From the NCBI RefSeq assembly GCF_000378445.1, contig NZ_KB899696.1, positions 124,001 through 188,000 on the forward strand: 64,000 bases of DNA, written 5' to 3'. Numbering within the stretch: the stretch's first letter is position 1; each line of letters starts with the position of its first letter. The notes under the pieces were generated by a model. It did not search any database, was not told the origin of the DNA, and was given only the letters and a program-made list of their open reading frames with translations. The position numbers were made by a program, and so were the translations under genes. The DNA is from Deinococcus aquatilis DSM 23025 (GTDB lineage Bacteria > Deinococcota > Deinococci > Deinococcales > Deinococcaceae). Positions 37,823 to 49,553 of this stretch are shown here, one piece after another.

Positions 37823-38581
37823 CTAAACACTGCCTGCCAAAAATATTCCCGCCGAGGGGCACAGGTCGCGCAGCACGCATTCTCCGCACAGGGGGCGCTG
37901 TGCGCGGCAGGTTTCGCGCCCATGCCGGATGGCCGACACATGAAAGCCGTAGCGAGAAGGCCAGTCGCGGGGCAGGACTTCATCGAACCAGCGTTCGACC
38001 TTGATGGCGTTCCAGCGGGCAGGCACCCACTCCAGCCGCGCCGCGATCCGGCCGATGTGCGTGTCCACGGGCATGGCAGGCCGCGCCATATCGAACAGCA
38101 GCACACACGACGCCGTTTTCATGCCCACTCCCGGCAATGATTCCAGCAGGGCGCGGGCTTCGGCATCGTTCAGGTCGTGCGTGTCTTGCAGGCTCAGCGT
38201 TCCCCGCGTTTCTTCCAGTCTGTACAGCACGTTGTAGATGTAATCGGCCTTGACCCGCGCCAGCCCGCCGCCCGCGCCGCGCAGTACGCCCTCTATTCCG
38301 TCTGGGCCATCGGCCAGCGCTGCTTCCCACTGCGGATAGCTGACCTTGAGGGCCGCGAATTGCCGACGGGAAATGATGCTCGTATTTTGCTGAGACAGGA
38401 TGGTGCCGATCAGGGCGTCCAGGGGTTCGGGGCTGCGGTTCGGCGCGGGCAGGGTGGGCAGATAACGCTCCCGCAGCCGCGTCGTCACCTCCTGAAGATC
38501 GGCGGGCGGGGGCTGCTGCTCGGTGAGGGTGGGTTTGGGCAGGCGAGCGGGGAGCGGCATAGACGGAACGGCGGGCGGCAC
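37823..38581 (-). CDS. nth: Endonuclease III family DNA glycosylase
   Basis: 252 aa base-excision repair enzyme that removes oxidised pyrimidines and cleaves at AP sites. HhH motif LPGVGMKTASCVLL with catalytic Lys155 and catalytic Asp173 (PVDTHIGR), 18 residues apart as in E. coli Nth. The C-terminal [4Fe-4S] motif is C-x6-C-x2-C-x5-C (CRAQRPLCGECVLRDLC), intact. The N-terminal ~45 residues are a Pro-rich extension. Deinococcus genomes carry several EndoIII paralogues, and which one this is cannot be told. GTG 38581 is 5 nt after TACCCT. Confidence 0.95.
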   Translation of the reverse strand: MPPAVPSMPLPARLPKPTLTEQQPPPADLQEVTTRLRERYLPTLPAPNRSPEPLDALIGTILSQQNTSIISRRQFAALKVSYPQWEAALADGPDGIEGVLRGAGGGLARVKADYIYNVLYRLEETRGTLSLQDTHDLNDAEARALLESLPGVGMKTASCVLLFDMARPAMPVDTHIGRIAARLEWVPARWNAIKVERWFDEVLPRDWPSRYGFHVSAIRHGRETCRAQRPLCGECVLRDLCPSAGIFLAGSV

Positions 38582-38645
38582 GGTTCAGGGTAGGAGTCTG
38601 TCTCCGCCCAAACTGTGCCGCCCGCCGCCTTCAGCTCAGCGAGAT

Positions 38646-39242
38646 TTAGGCTGCCGTGCCGCGCCGCGCCTGCAACACCTTGATAGCAATCGGGATAATG
38701 GAGACCACCAACACCACGCCCACGATCAGCAGAATGTAACGGTCAAGATTGGGAATCAGGCGGCCCAGATAGTAGGCCAGCGCAGGCACGCCGACACCCC
38801 ACAGCACCGCTCCGATCACGTTATACACGGTAAACACGGCAATCGGCATCCGGCTCACTCCGGCCAGCGTGGGCACGAAGGTTCGCACGATGGGCACGAA
38901 CCGGGCGACCACCACGGCCAACCGCCCGTACTGATTGAAGTAGCCTTCCGCCTGCTGCACGTATTCGGGCTTAAAAAACTTTGCTCGCTCGTTGCGAAAT
39001 ACGGCGGGGCCGAACCTCTGACCGATGTAATATCCGGCGGTATTGCCCAGAATGGCCCCGGCCACCACCGCCGCCATCACGCCGCCCAAATGCAGATCAC
39101 CGCTGGCCGCCACCAATCCAGCCGCGATCAGCAGACTGTCGCCGGGCAGGAAAAACCCCAGCAGCAGACCGGTTTCGGCAAAGACGATGGCAAAAATGCC
39201 CAGATAGGAGGCAGAGAGAATGGCGGCAGTGAAATCATGCAT
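38646..39242 (-). CDS. DedA family membrane protein
   Basis: 198 aa with four to five hydrophobic helices and the VTT/DedA hallmarks ETGLLLGFFLPGDSLLIAAG and the GRLAVVVARFVPIVRTFVPTLAG re-entrant motif (R-F-x-P-x-V-R-T). DedA proteins affect membrane potential, and some are undecaprenyl-phosphate or phospholipid flippases. The role here is inferred from family. TAGCCT (39249-39254, minus) lies 6 nt before ATG 39242. Confidence 0.93.
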   Translation of the reverse strand: MHDFTAAILSASYLGIFAIVFAETGLLLGFFLPGDSLLIAAGLVAASGDLHLGGVMAAVVAGAILGNTAGYYIGQRFGPAVFRNERAKFFKPEYVQQAEGYFNQYGRLAVVVARFVPIVRTFVPTLAGVSRMPIAVFTVYNVIGAVLWGVGVPALAYYLGRLIPNLDRYILLIVGVVLVVSIIPIAIKVLQARRGTAA

Positions 39243-39310
39243 ACGCGCAGGCTATCCCCTCAGGAGGTGAGGCACGTCATCCGGAAGGCAGACCTCCACT
39301 TGGTTAAGCC

Positions 39311-39901
39311 TCAGCGGGCGCGAACCTTGCTGATGTTGCCTGCCGCGTCAATGGCCTGTACATCGGCGTAGATACCGGTGGTTTCGGCATAGAACTGGAC
39401 GCTGGGGCCGGGCGTGATATTCAGGCGGTTGCCGTCCACGATGACCTGCACCACGCGGGTATTGTCGGTGGCGACCCCCGACACGCGCACGATATTGCCC
39501 GACTTTTCTACCTGCGTGACTTTGATGACCGGATTCACGGCATCCACGCTGATCGGCAGCACCAGCGTGCTTTCGTTGCCCGCCGCGTCTGTGGCCTTGA
39601 TGGTGTACTGGCCTTTGCTGCCCTGCACCAACGTCTTGAACTGGAAGTTGGCAATTTTACGGCTGCTGGACGGAATAGCGATGGCCTTGCCGTCCACGGT
39701 GAGCCGGGTCACGCCCACATCGTCGAGAGCGTAGCCCTGCACCGTAAAACTGCGCTGGCGACTGACTCCGCCGCCGTCCGGGCTGCTGATCACGATACGG
39801 GGCTTGAAGGTATCCACCGTGCGGGCACAACTGCTCAGTGACATGCCCAGCGCCGCAGGAAGGGCAGAGGCAATCAGCAGGCGGGCGGCAAGGGAACGCA
39901 T
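39311..39901 (-). CDS. Lipoprotein with bacterial Ig-like domains
   Basis: 196 aa: signal peptide MRSLAARLLIASALPAALGM then LSSC lipobox (Cys about residue 25). The mature part has two Ig-like beta-sandwich units with repeated phrases YTIKATDAAGNES and YADVQAIDAAGNIS, typical of Big/FN3-like domains in surface proteins. Probably an outer envelope or S-layer-associated adhesion or scaffold protein. TATACT (39909-39914, minus) is 7 nt before ATG 39901. Confidence 0.85.
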   Translation of the reverse strand: MRSLAARLLIASALPAALGMSLSSCARTVDTFKPRIVISSPDGGGVSRQRSFTVQGYALDDVGVTRLTVDGKAIAIPSSSRKIANFQFKTLVQGSKGQYTIKATDAAGNESTLVLPISVDAVNPVIKVTQVEKSGNIVRVSGVATDNTRVVQVIVDGNRLNITPGPSVQFYAETTGIYADVQAIDAAGNISKVRAR

Positions 39902-40041
39902 GAACGCGAGTATACCGGGGCGGGGGCAGCTCTGAGGGTCTAAAGGTCTAGGATCTCAGGAAAGGCCAGAGCTGCGCCGACCTCAATGCGAGTGGGCGCA
40001 GGACTACGGAACGACGGGTGCCAACCCTTCCCCCAAACAGG

Positions 40042-40087
40042 CCAAAGGCCCAAGCAAGGGCGGATGTGCCTTTGCTTGGGCCTTTGG
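40042..40087. terminator. Long hairpin downstream of narK
   Basis: CCAAAGGCCCAAGCAAGG (40042-40059) pairs with CTTTGCTTGGGCCTTTGG (40070-40087), about 17 bp with a 10-nt loop, 16 nt past the narK stop. No T-run, but the stem is strong and could end transcription from the narB-narK side. Confidence 0.65.
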
Positions 40088-40102
40088 ACCCTTAGACCCC
40101 CT

Positions 40103-41338
40103 TCAGGCGAAAGTAGGCCGCCGCCCCAGCGCCCGCAGGCGCAACATGCTCGCCACAAACACGGCGGCGCTGAGCAGCGTGACCAACATCAGCGTAATAA
40201 AGGGGGCCTGTGCGCCGAGGCTGGGTTTCAGGAAGGCGAAGGTGAGGGGCAGCACGAATCCGCCGAGGCCGCCCAGCAAGCCCACCAAGCCGCCGACGAC
40301 ACCCATATCGCCGGGAAACCACTGGGCCACCAGCGTATAGGTGCTGGCCTTGCCCACGCCCATGCCCACGCCCACCACCGTGGTCAGCAGCAAAAACAGA
40401 TTCAGGGGCAGTTCGTGCGTGAGGGGCAGCAGGCCCAGCGCCATCACGGCAAAACTGGCGATGGTGATGCCGCGTGGGCCAAAGCGGTCACTGAGATAGC
40501 CGCCGAGGGGCCGCAGCAGGCTGGCTGGAAAGATAAACAGCGCCGTGAGCAGGCCCGCCTGCGCCAGTGGCAGATCGTAGTGGTCTACGTAGTATTTGGG
40601 CAAGAACAGACTCAGGGCCACGTAGGCTCCGAAAAACACCACGTAATACAGCCCGAACCGCCAGACCTGTGCATTGCCCAGAGGCCGCATCCAGTCAGCG
40701 AGGGTGCGAACCGGGCGCACCGCAGCATCGGCGGGCGTAAAGCGGGCCGTGAGGGCGGCAATCAGCACCAGCAACAGGGCGAACACGAACGGGACGAAAT
40801 GCCAGCCGCCCGGAATCAGCAGGCCCGCCGGAATCAGGGTGATCAGCAGCGGGGCAAGCAGTTTGGTGATGCTGGCCCCCGCATTGCCCGCACCGAAGGT
40901 GCCCAGCGCCAGCCCGCGCCGAGAAACCGCCACCCATTGGGCAATCCAGGCGTTGCCCACCGCAAAACTGACCCCCGCGAGGCCCACGCCGAGGGCCAGA
41001 GCCAGCAGCGTGTTGTAACTGTTGGCGAAGGCCAGCGCCAGCGCAAACACCGCCGTCAGCAGCGTGACGCCCAGAAAGACCTTCTTGCCGCCGATCCGGT
41101 CTGCCATCAGGCCAGCGGGCAGGCGCAGCAGCGAACCCGTCAGCACCGGAATGGCCGTCAGCAGCGTGAACTGCGCGTCGGTGAGGCCCAGCGTTTTGCG
41201 GATCGGCAGGCCCACGATGGCGAACATGACCCACACGGCAAACATCAGCGTAAATCCGGCGGTGCTCCACGCCACCACGCGGCGGGCATCAGGGCTGAGG
41301 GGCAAGGCTGGGGCAGAAGAGCTGGGAGTGGATGTCAT
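40103..41338 (-). CDS. narK: Nitrate/nitrite MFS transporter
   Basis: 411 aa, 12 TM. The nitrate/nitrite porter signatures are visible: FAVWVMFAIVGLPIRKTLGLTDAQF, PVLTGSLLRLPAGLMADRIGGKKVF (motif A and TM2 Arg), GAGNAGASITKLLAPLL (first nitrate signature) and GGLVGLLGGLGGFVLPL (second). It imports nitrate, perhaps exchanging nitrite. ATG 41338 has CGAGG upstream, and the gene lies 83 nt downstream of narB on the same strand, so one operon. Confidence 0.94.
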   Translation of the reverse strand: MTSTPSSSAPALPLSPDARRVVAWSTAGFTLMFAVWVMFAIVGLPIRKTLGLTDAQFTLLTAIPVLTGSLLRLPAGLMADRIGGKKVFLGVTLLTAVFALALAFANSYNTLLALALGVGLAGVSFAVGNAWIAQWVAVSRRGLALGTFGAGNAGASITKLLAPLLITLIPAGLLIPGGWHFVPFVFALLLVLIAALTARFTPADAAVRPVRTLADWMRPLGNAQVWRFGLYYVVFFGAYVALSLFLPKYYVDHYDLPLAQAGLLTALFIFPASLLRPLGGYLSDRFGPRGITIASFAVMALGLLPLTHELPLNLFLLLTTVVGVGMGVGKASTYTLVAQWFPGDMGVVGGLVGLLGGLGGFVLPLTFAFLKPSLGAQAPFITLMLVTLLSAAVFVASMLRLRALGRRPTFA

Positions 41339-41421
41339 CGCAAACCTCGCAAAAAAGACAGAAGAGGAGGAACACGGCGCGGGGGCGCAGTGTGGGGCGG
41401 CCAATGGATTGAAAGCAGCGG

Positions 41422-43560
<2,139 letters not shown>

Positions 43561-43599
43561 CGCCTCACCTTGCGGGCTGCTGGAGAACATGTCAAGGCC

Positions 43600-43847
43600 A
43601 AATTTGCAGAGTGAAATGTTTTTTCGAAACGTAAAACAAGATTCGTCTAAAGTGCGGTGTTACCGACTCAGTAAATTTGCAGTTTGTTCGTAAATCTATT
43701 GACAACCGGAATGGAATCGGTCCCAATAGGAAGCAGAGAGGGTTTGGCAGAGCAGTGAGCCTACCCTCACCCGGCCTCGCTTGCTTTTCCCAGTTGTTGA
43801 GATCCAGTCCACGCTTTGAGATGCAGTCCCGCTTTGAGATTCAGAAG
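43600..43847. promoter_or_regulatory. Divergent narB/nirB control region with repeated motifs
   Basis: AAATTTGCAG occurs twice in the same orientation (43600-43609 and 43673-43682). AT-rich DNA lies between. TTGACA occurs near 43699-43704. Closer to nirB, three tandem copies of TTGAGATnCAG(TCC) start at 43797, 43816 and 43834 (period about 18-19 nt). No regulator gene for nitrate is adjacent. These are good operator candidates for both operons. No further ORF is seen in 43561-43857. Confidence 0.55.
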
Positions 43848-43857
43848 AGGTTCCTTG

Positions 43858-46452
43858 ATGTTCCAACCCAACCGTTTTGCCGTGTCTCCAGTGTTGCCAC
43901 AGGTCGTCGTCGTGGGCAGCGGGATGGTCAGCCACCGTTTTGTAGAGCAGCTCCGCGCACAGGCCGACGCCGCTTGCCTGCGCGTCACCGTGGTCAGCGA
44001 GGAATCCCGGCTGGCCTATGACCGCGTGCATCTCAGCAGCCACTTTGACCAACCGCGCCCCGATCTGGCGCTGGCGACGCCTGCCGGGTACGCCGAACTG
44101 GGCGTGGACGTGGTCTTTGGCCGCGCCACCAGCATCAACCGCACGGCCCGCACGCTGCAAGTGGGCGACACCGAACTGAGTTATGACGTGCTGGTACTGG
44201 CAACGGGCAGCTTTCCTTTCGTGCCGCCCCTGCCCGGAAAGGACGCGGCGGGCTGCTTCGTCTACCGCACGCTGGACGATCTGGATGCCATCCGCGCTGC
44301 CGCAGAAGCCTTACCGACCTCCGCAACGGGCGTGGTCGTCGGCGGCGGCCTGCTGGGGCTGGAAGCGGCGGGCGCACTGGGCAAACTGGGCCTGAAGACG
44401 CATGTGGTGGAATTCGCGCCCCAGCTCATGCCCGCGCAACTGGACGCCGAGGGCGGCGGAGCGCTGCGCCGCAAGATCGAGGGCATGGGCATCGGCGTCC
44501 ATACGGGCAAGGCCACCTCTGAAGTGCAGGTGGACGGCGCGGGCCGCGTGACCGGGCTGGCCTTTGCCGACGGTTCCAGCCTGCCCGCTGATCTGGTGGT
44601 GTTTTCGGCAGGCATCCGCCCCCGCGACGAGCTGGCCCGCAGCAGCGGCCTCAGCGTGGGCGAGCGCGGCGGGATTGCCATCGATGACCGCTGCGTGACT
44701 TCCGACCCGGCGGTATACGCGGTGGGCGAATGTGCGCTGCACGATGGGCGCGTGTATGGGCTGGTGGCTCCCGGCTACAGCATGGCGAAGGTGGCCGCCG
44801 CCAGCCTCCTGACCGATCTGGGCCTGAATCCGGCCTCTGAAGCCCGCTTCACGGGGGCCGACCTGTCCACCAAACTGAAACTGCTGGGCGTAGAGGTGGG
44901 CAGTTTTGGCGACGCCAGGGGCGCGACCCCCGGCGCACGCACGGTCAGCCTGAGCGACAATGTCCGCAACACCTACAGCAAACTGGTGCTCTCGGAAGAT
45001 GGACTGCGCGTGCTGGGCGGCCTGCTGGTGGGCGATACGGCCCGCTACGGCGATCTGCTGGATCTGTCCCTGAGTGGCACGCCCCTGACCGTGCCGCCCG
45101 AAACGCTGATCGTGCCGCCCCTGCCCGGCGCAACCGAGATGCCCGCCACAGCCAACGCCCTGATCTGCTCCTGCGAAAACGTGCGCTCGGAGGCCGTGTG
45201 CAGCGCCGTCGCAGGTGGAGCGCGGGACGTGGCGAGCCTGAAAAAATGTACGGGCGCGGGCACCGGCTGCGGCGGCTGCGTGCCCCAACTGCACGGCCTG
45301 CTGCAAACCGAACTGCGGCGGCTGGGCGAAACCGTGTCCAACCACCTGTGCGAGCATTACCCGCACTCGCGTCAGGAACTGTTCGGCCTGATCCGGGTCA
45401 AGGGCTGGCAGAGTTGGGATGAGGTGCTGGAGGCGCACGGCAGCGGCTCGGGCTGCGAGGTCTGTAAACCTGCCGTCGCCAGCATTCTGGCGAGCCTGCA
45501 CAACGACTATGTTCTGAAGCCGCAGCATGCACCCCTTCAGGACACCAACGACGCCTTCCTTGCCAACATCCAGAAAAACGGCACCTACTCCGTGATGCCG
45601 CGCATTCCCGGCGGCGAGGTGACGCCAGAAGGATTGATCGCCATAGGTGAGGTGGCCCGCAAATTCGGCCTGTACTGCAAGATCACGGGCGGGCAGCGCA
45701 TCGACCTGCTGGGCGCACAGCGCGACGACCTGCCCGCCATCTGGACAGACCTGATCGCGGCAGGCTTCGAGAGTGGGCACGCCTACGGCAAGAGCCTGAG
45801 AACCGTCAAAAGCTGCGTGGGACAGACGTGGTGCCGCTACGGGGTGCAGGATTCCACCAGTCTTGCCATCCGGCTGGAGTTGCGTTACCGAGGCCTGAGG
45901 AGTCCGCACAAACTCAAATCGGGCGTGTCGGGCTGCACCCGCGAATGTGCCGAGGCCCGCAGCAAGGACTTTGGACTGATCGCCACCGAGAAGGGCTGGA
46001 ATCTGTATGTGGGCGGCAACGGCGGAGTCACGCCCAAGCACGCGCTGCTGCTGGCCGAGGGCCTGTCCGAAGACGCGCTGATCACGCTGCTCGACCGCTT
46101 TCTGATGTTCTACGTGCGAACCGCTGACCGACTGCAACGCACCAGCACCTGGCTGGAGAACCTCGAAGGCGGGCTGGAATACCTGCGGGCCGTGATCATG
46201 GACGACACGCTGGGCATCTGCGCCGATCTGGACGCGGCCATGCAGCACCACATCGGCACCTACGAAGACGAATGGGCCGCCGCCCTCAGCGATACGGCGG
46301 GGCTGGCCCGTTTCCGCACCTTTATCAACAGCGACGCCCGCGACAACGCCATCGAGTGGGTGGATGAACGGGGGCAGATCCGGCCCGCACCCCTCCAACC
46401 CGCGCTGCTGCATGGGCTGGTGCCGCTGCCGATGGCGGGCGGGGACGACTGA
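43858..46452 (+). CDS. nirB: Nitrite reductase [NAD(P)H] large subunit
   Basis: 864 aa; reduces nitrite to ammonia. FAD/NADH domains (about 15-310: VVVVGSGMVSHRF, GVVVGGGLLGLEAAGALG, YAVGECALH), two BFD-like [2Fe-2S] regions (CSCENVRSEAVC ... CTGAGTGCGGC, and GSGCEVCKPAVASIL), a ferredoxin-like half domain (YCKITGGQRIDLLG), and the siroheme/[4Fe-4S] site Cys653, Cys659, Cys693, Cys697 (CVGQTWC, GCTREC). ATG 43858 has AGAGG at 43846-43850. An in-frame TTG 42 nt upstream lies inside the tandem repeats and is rejected. Followed by nirD after 112 nt. Confidence 0.96.
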   Translation: MFQPNRFAVSPVLPQVVVVGSGMVSHRFVEQLRAQADAACLRVTVVSEESRLAYDRVHLSSHFDQPRPDLALATPAGYAELGVDVVFGRATSINRTARTLQVGDTELSYDVLVLATGSFPFVPPLPGKDAAGCFVYRTLDDLDAIRAAAEALPTSATGVVVGGGLLGLEAAGALGKLGLKTHVVEFAPQLMPAQLDAEGGGALRRKIEGMGIGVHTGKATSEVQVDGAGRVTGLAFADGSSLPADLVVFSAGIRPRDELARSSGLSVGERGGIAIDDRCVTSDPAVYAVGECALHDGRVYGLVAPGYSMAKVAAASLLTDLGLNPASEARFTGADLSTKLKLLGVEVGSFGDARGATPGARTVSLSDNVRNTYSKLVLSEDGLRVLGGLLVGDTARYGDLLDLSLSGTPLTVPPETLIVPPLPGATEMPATANALICSCENVRSEAVCSAVAGGARDVASLKKCTGAGTGCGGCVPQLHGLLQTELRRLGETVSNHLCEHYPHSRQELFGLIRVKGWQSWDEVLEAHGSGSGCEVCKPAVASILASLHNDYVLKPQHAPLQDTNDAFLANIQKNGTYSVMPRIPGGEVTPEGLIAIGEVARKFGLYCKITGGQRIDLLGAQRDDLPAIWTDLIAAGFESGHAYGKSLRTVKSCVGQTWCRYGVQDSTSLAIRLELRYRGLRSPHKLKSGVSGCTRECAEARSKDFGLIATEKGWNLYVGGNGGVTPKHALLLAEGLSEDALITLLDRFLMFYVRTADRLQRTSTWLENLEGGLEYLRAVIMDDTLGICADLDAAMQHHIGTYEDEWAAALSDTAGLARFRTFINSDARDNAIEWVDERGQIRPAPLQPALLHGLVPLPMAGGDD

Positions 46453-46564
46453 GGGTATGGGGAATAGAAACAGCAAAACCCTGACCTTCGCCACTCAAAC
46501 TCTGGATGTTCGGCCCTTAGACCTAGAGATCCTTGACCTTACTTTTGCCTCTAAAGGAGCCATC

Positions 46565-46939
46565 ATGACTCTGACCCTTTCTTCTCCATCTACCGCCTGG
46601 GTACGCGTGTGCAAACTCGACGACATTTTGCCCGGTGCAGGCGTGTGTGCCCTCGTGGACGGCGCTCAGGTGGCCGTGTTCCGCGTGACCTACCGGGGCG
46701 CGGACCGGATTTTTGCGGTGGGCAACCACGACCCCTACACCAGCGCCAACGTGCTGTCGCGGGGGCTGACCGGCAGTTATACGGCGGTAGACGGCCTGCG
46801 CTTCAAGGTGGCCTCGCCGCTGCTGAAGCACGCCTTTGACCTCGAAACGGGTGTCAGTCTGGACGACCCGGCCCTGCGCCTGCCTGTCTACGCGGCCCGC
46901 GCCAAAGGGGGTGACGTATGGATTGGTTTGGCGGTTTAA
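46565..46939 (+). CDS. nirD: Nitrite reductase small subunit NirD
   Basis: 124 aa Rieske-like domain lacking the CxH...CxxH cluster ligands, as in true NirD. NHDPYTSANVLSRGLTGSY and FKVASPLLKHAFDLETGVSLDD match the family. ATG 46565 has AAAGGAG upstream. Its stop lies 21 nt inside the next gene, so the two are coupled. Functions with NirB. Confidence 0.93.
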   Translation: MTLTLSSPSTAWVRVCKLDDILPGAGVCALVDGAQVAVFRVTYRGADRIFAVGNHDPYTSANVLSRGLTGSYTAVDGLRFKVASPLLKHAFDLETGVSLDDPALRLPVYAARAKGGDVWIGLAV

Positions 46940-47751
46940 GAATTCTGAGCCTGGAATCCCGGCGATCCGAGGAAATGGCAACGCTGATCGGCAAATACGG
47001 CGGCGTGGCGATGGTGGCTCCCAGCATGCGCGAGCAGAAGCTGGATCTCAGCGCCCACCTCGCCCAGTTCGAGGCGGGGCTGGCGGCCGGAGATATTCAC
47101 GCCGTGGCCTGCATGACCGGGGTGGGCAGCAAACTGTTCCTGCGTGACCTAGCCGCCCGTGATCCCAGACATCTGGAGACGTTGCAGGGCGTGCAGATGG
47201 TGGCACGCGGCACCAAGCCGATGCAGGCGCTGAAAACCTTTGGCCTCACGGGGGTCGGGGTGCCCAAGCCCTGTACGTGGCACGAGGTTCAGGATCACCT
47301 GATCGGTACGCTTGCTCCCGGCCAGCACGCTGTGATTCTGGAATACGGCGATGCCACGCCCCCCGCCATGCTGCATACGCTGAAACATGCGGGCATACGC
47401 GTGACCAGCATTCCGGTGTATCGCTGCGCCTTTCCTGCCGATACCGCGCCGCTGGCCCACGCCATCCGCGATACCGTGCTGGGCGGTCAGGACATCCTGC
47501 TGCTGTCCAGCGGCACACAGGTCTTGCATCTGATGAAATTTGCGGCCCGCATGAACCTCGAAGCCGAACTCCGCGACGCCATTCACCGGATGGTGGTGGT
47601 CAGTATTGGCCCCGCGTGCAGCGAAAGCGCCGCCGAACTGGGGCTGCGAATTGATCTGGAAGCCAACCCCCACAAGATGGGCATTCTGGTTCGCACCGCC
47701 GCAGAACACGGCCCCGCACTGCTGCGTGGGCGACTGGGTAAGGTGGGGTAG
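46918..47751 (+). CDS. hemD: Uroporphyrinogen-III synthase
   Basis: 277 aa; closes hydroxymethylbilane to uroporphyrinogen III, the last common precursor of siroheme and heme. Weakly conserved family, but the two-domain alternation is visible: SREQKLDL-like start, ACMTGVGSKLFLRDL, VVARGTKPMQALKTFGL, VILEYGDATPPAMLHTLKHAG, SIPVYRCAFP, DILLLSSGTQVLHLMKFA and VVSIGPACSESAAELGLRIDLEANPHKMGILV. ATG 46918 overlaps nirD by 22 nt. Its place in the nir operon fits siroheme supply for NirB. Identification rests on motif order plus context. Confidence 0.88.
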   Translation: MDWFGGLRILSLESRRSEEMATLIGKYGGVAMVAPSMREQKLDLSAHLAQFEAGLAAGDIHAVACMTGVGSKLFLRDLAARDPRHLETLQGVQMVARGTKPMQALKTFGLTGVGVPKPCTWHEVQDHLIGTLAPGQHAVILEYGDATPPAMLHTLKHAGIRVTSIPVYRCAFPADTAPLAHAIRDTVLGGQDILLLSSGTQVLHLMKFAARMNLEAELRDAIHRMVVVSIGPACSESAAELGLRIDLEANPHKMGILVRTAAEHGPALLRGRLGKVG

Positions 47752-47784
47752 GACATTGCGGGCAAACCGGAGCAACAAGCCCTT

Positions 47785-47945
47785 GTCCTCCCCTTGACTG
47801 GTACAGCCCGAAGGGAGGGGCATTGCGTCAGCAATGGGGGGTTCGCCTTCCAAGCCAGATCACGCTTCCGCCCAAACCCGCCAGTCTGCTCCGCAGCCAG
47901 CCCCCCTTAAAGGGGAGCGTTGCGCCAGCAACGGGGGGTTCACCT
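47785..47945. repeat. R2 family repeat, two inverted half units
   Basis: GTCCTCCCCTTGACTGG ... GGAGGGGCATTGCGTCAGCA then GGGGGGTTCGCC, and a second unit AGTCTGCTCCGCAGCCAGCC, CCCCTTAAAGGGG, GTTGCGCCAGCAACGGGGGG. Nested palindromes as at 15442. The rest of 47752-48080 has the terminator below and no gene. Confidence 0.7.
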
Positions 47946-47962
47946 CTCACTTCAATATTCCC

Positions 47963-47997
47963 CGCCCGTCTGCCATGCCCAGACGGGCGTTTTCTTT
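47963..47997 (+). terminator. Rho-independent terminator after the nir operon
   Basis: CGCCCGTCTG (47963-47972) pairs perfectly with CAGACGGGCG (47980-47989), loop CCATGCC, followed by TTTTCTTT. The clearest plus-strand terminator in the window; it would end nirB-nirD-hemD. Confidence 0.9.
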
Positions 47998-48080
47998 GCC
48001 CACACGGGTGCTAGCCTGCCGGAAACGCGACAATCCAGCTCATACCAATCCAACCACGCCACGCCGGAGGACACCACCCC

Positions 48081-49365
<1,285 letters not shown>

Positions 49366-49370
<5 letters not shown>

Positions 49371-49497
49371 TTCTTGCCGAGGTGGGCCACACCTTGAGGG
49401 CTGGGCGGCCCAACGTTGGGCAATACAACCCCCCCGTTGCTGACGCAACGCCCCCCCTTAAAGGGGGCTGGCTGCGAAGCAGACTGGGGGGTTATGC
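49366..49497. repeat. R2 family repeat with flanking inverted CAACGTT
   Basis: TTATTGATTCTTGCCGAGG overlaps the end of the preceding gene. AACCCCCCCGTTGCTGACGC starts at 49427, then CCCCCCCTTAAAGGGGGCTGG, then GACTGGGGGGTTAT ends. The left boundary motif ATTGATTCTTG is shared with copies at 15418 and 37067. This copy encodes the last residues (WSY stop) of the upstream gene at its left edge. Confidence 0.75.
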
Positions 49498-49553
49498 CCG
49501 GAACGTTGCTCAGCCCAACAGGGATCAGTCAGCACCCAACCCTCAGGTCAGCC

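Noticed and set aside
44311..46494. Very long open frame antisense to nirB, and similar ones antisense to pckA (5271-6821) and aspS2.
   Set aside because: High GC at third codon positions produces such antisense frames. The proteins are His/Gly/Gln/Arg-rich with no family motif, and the sense genes are unambiguous.
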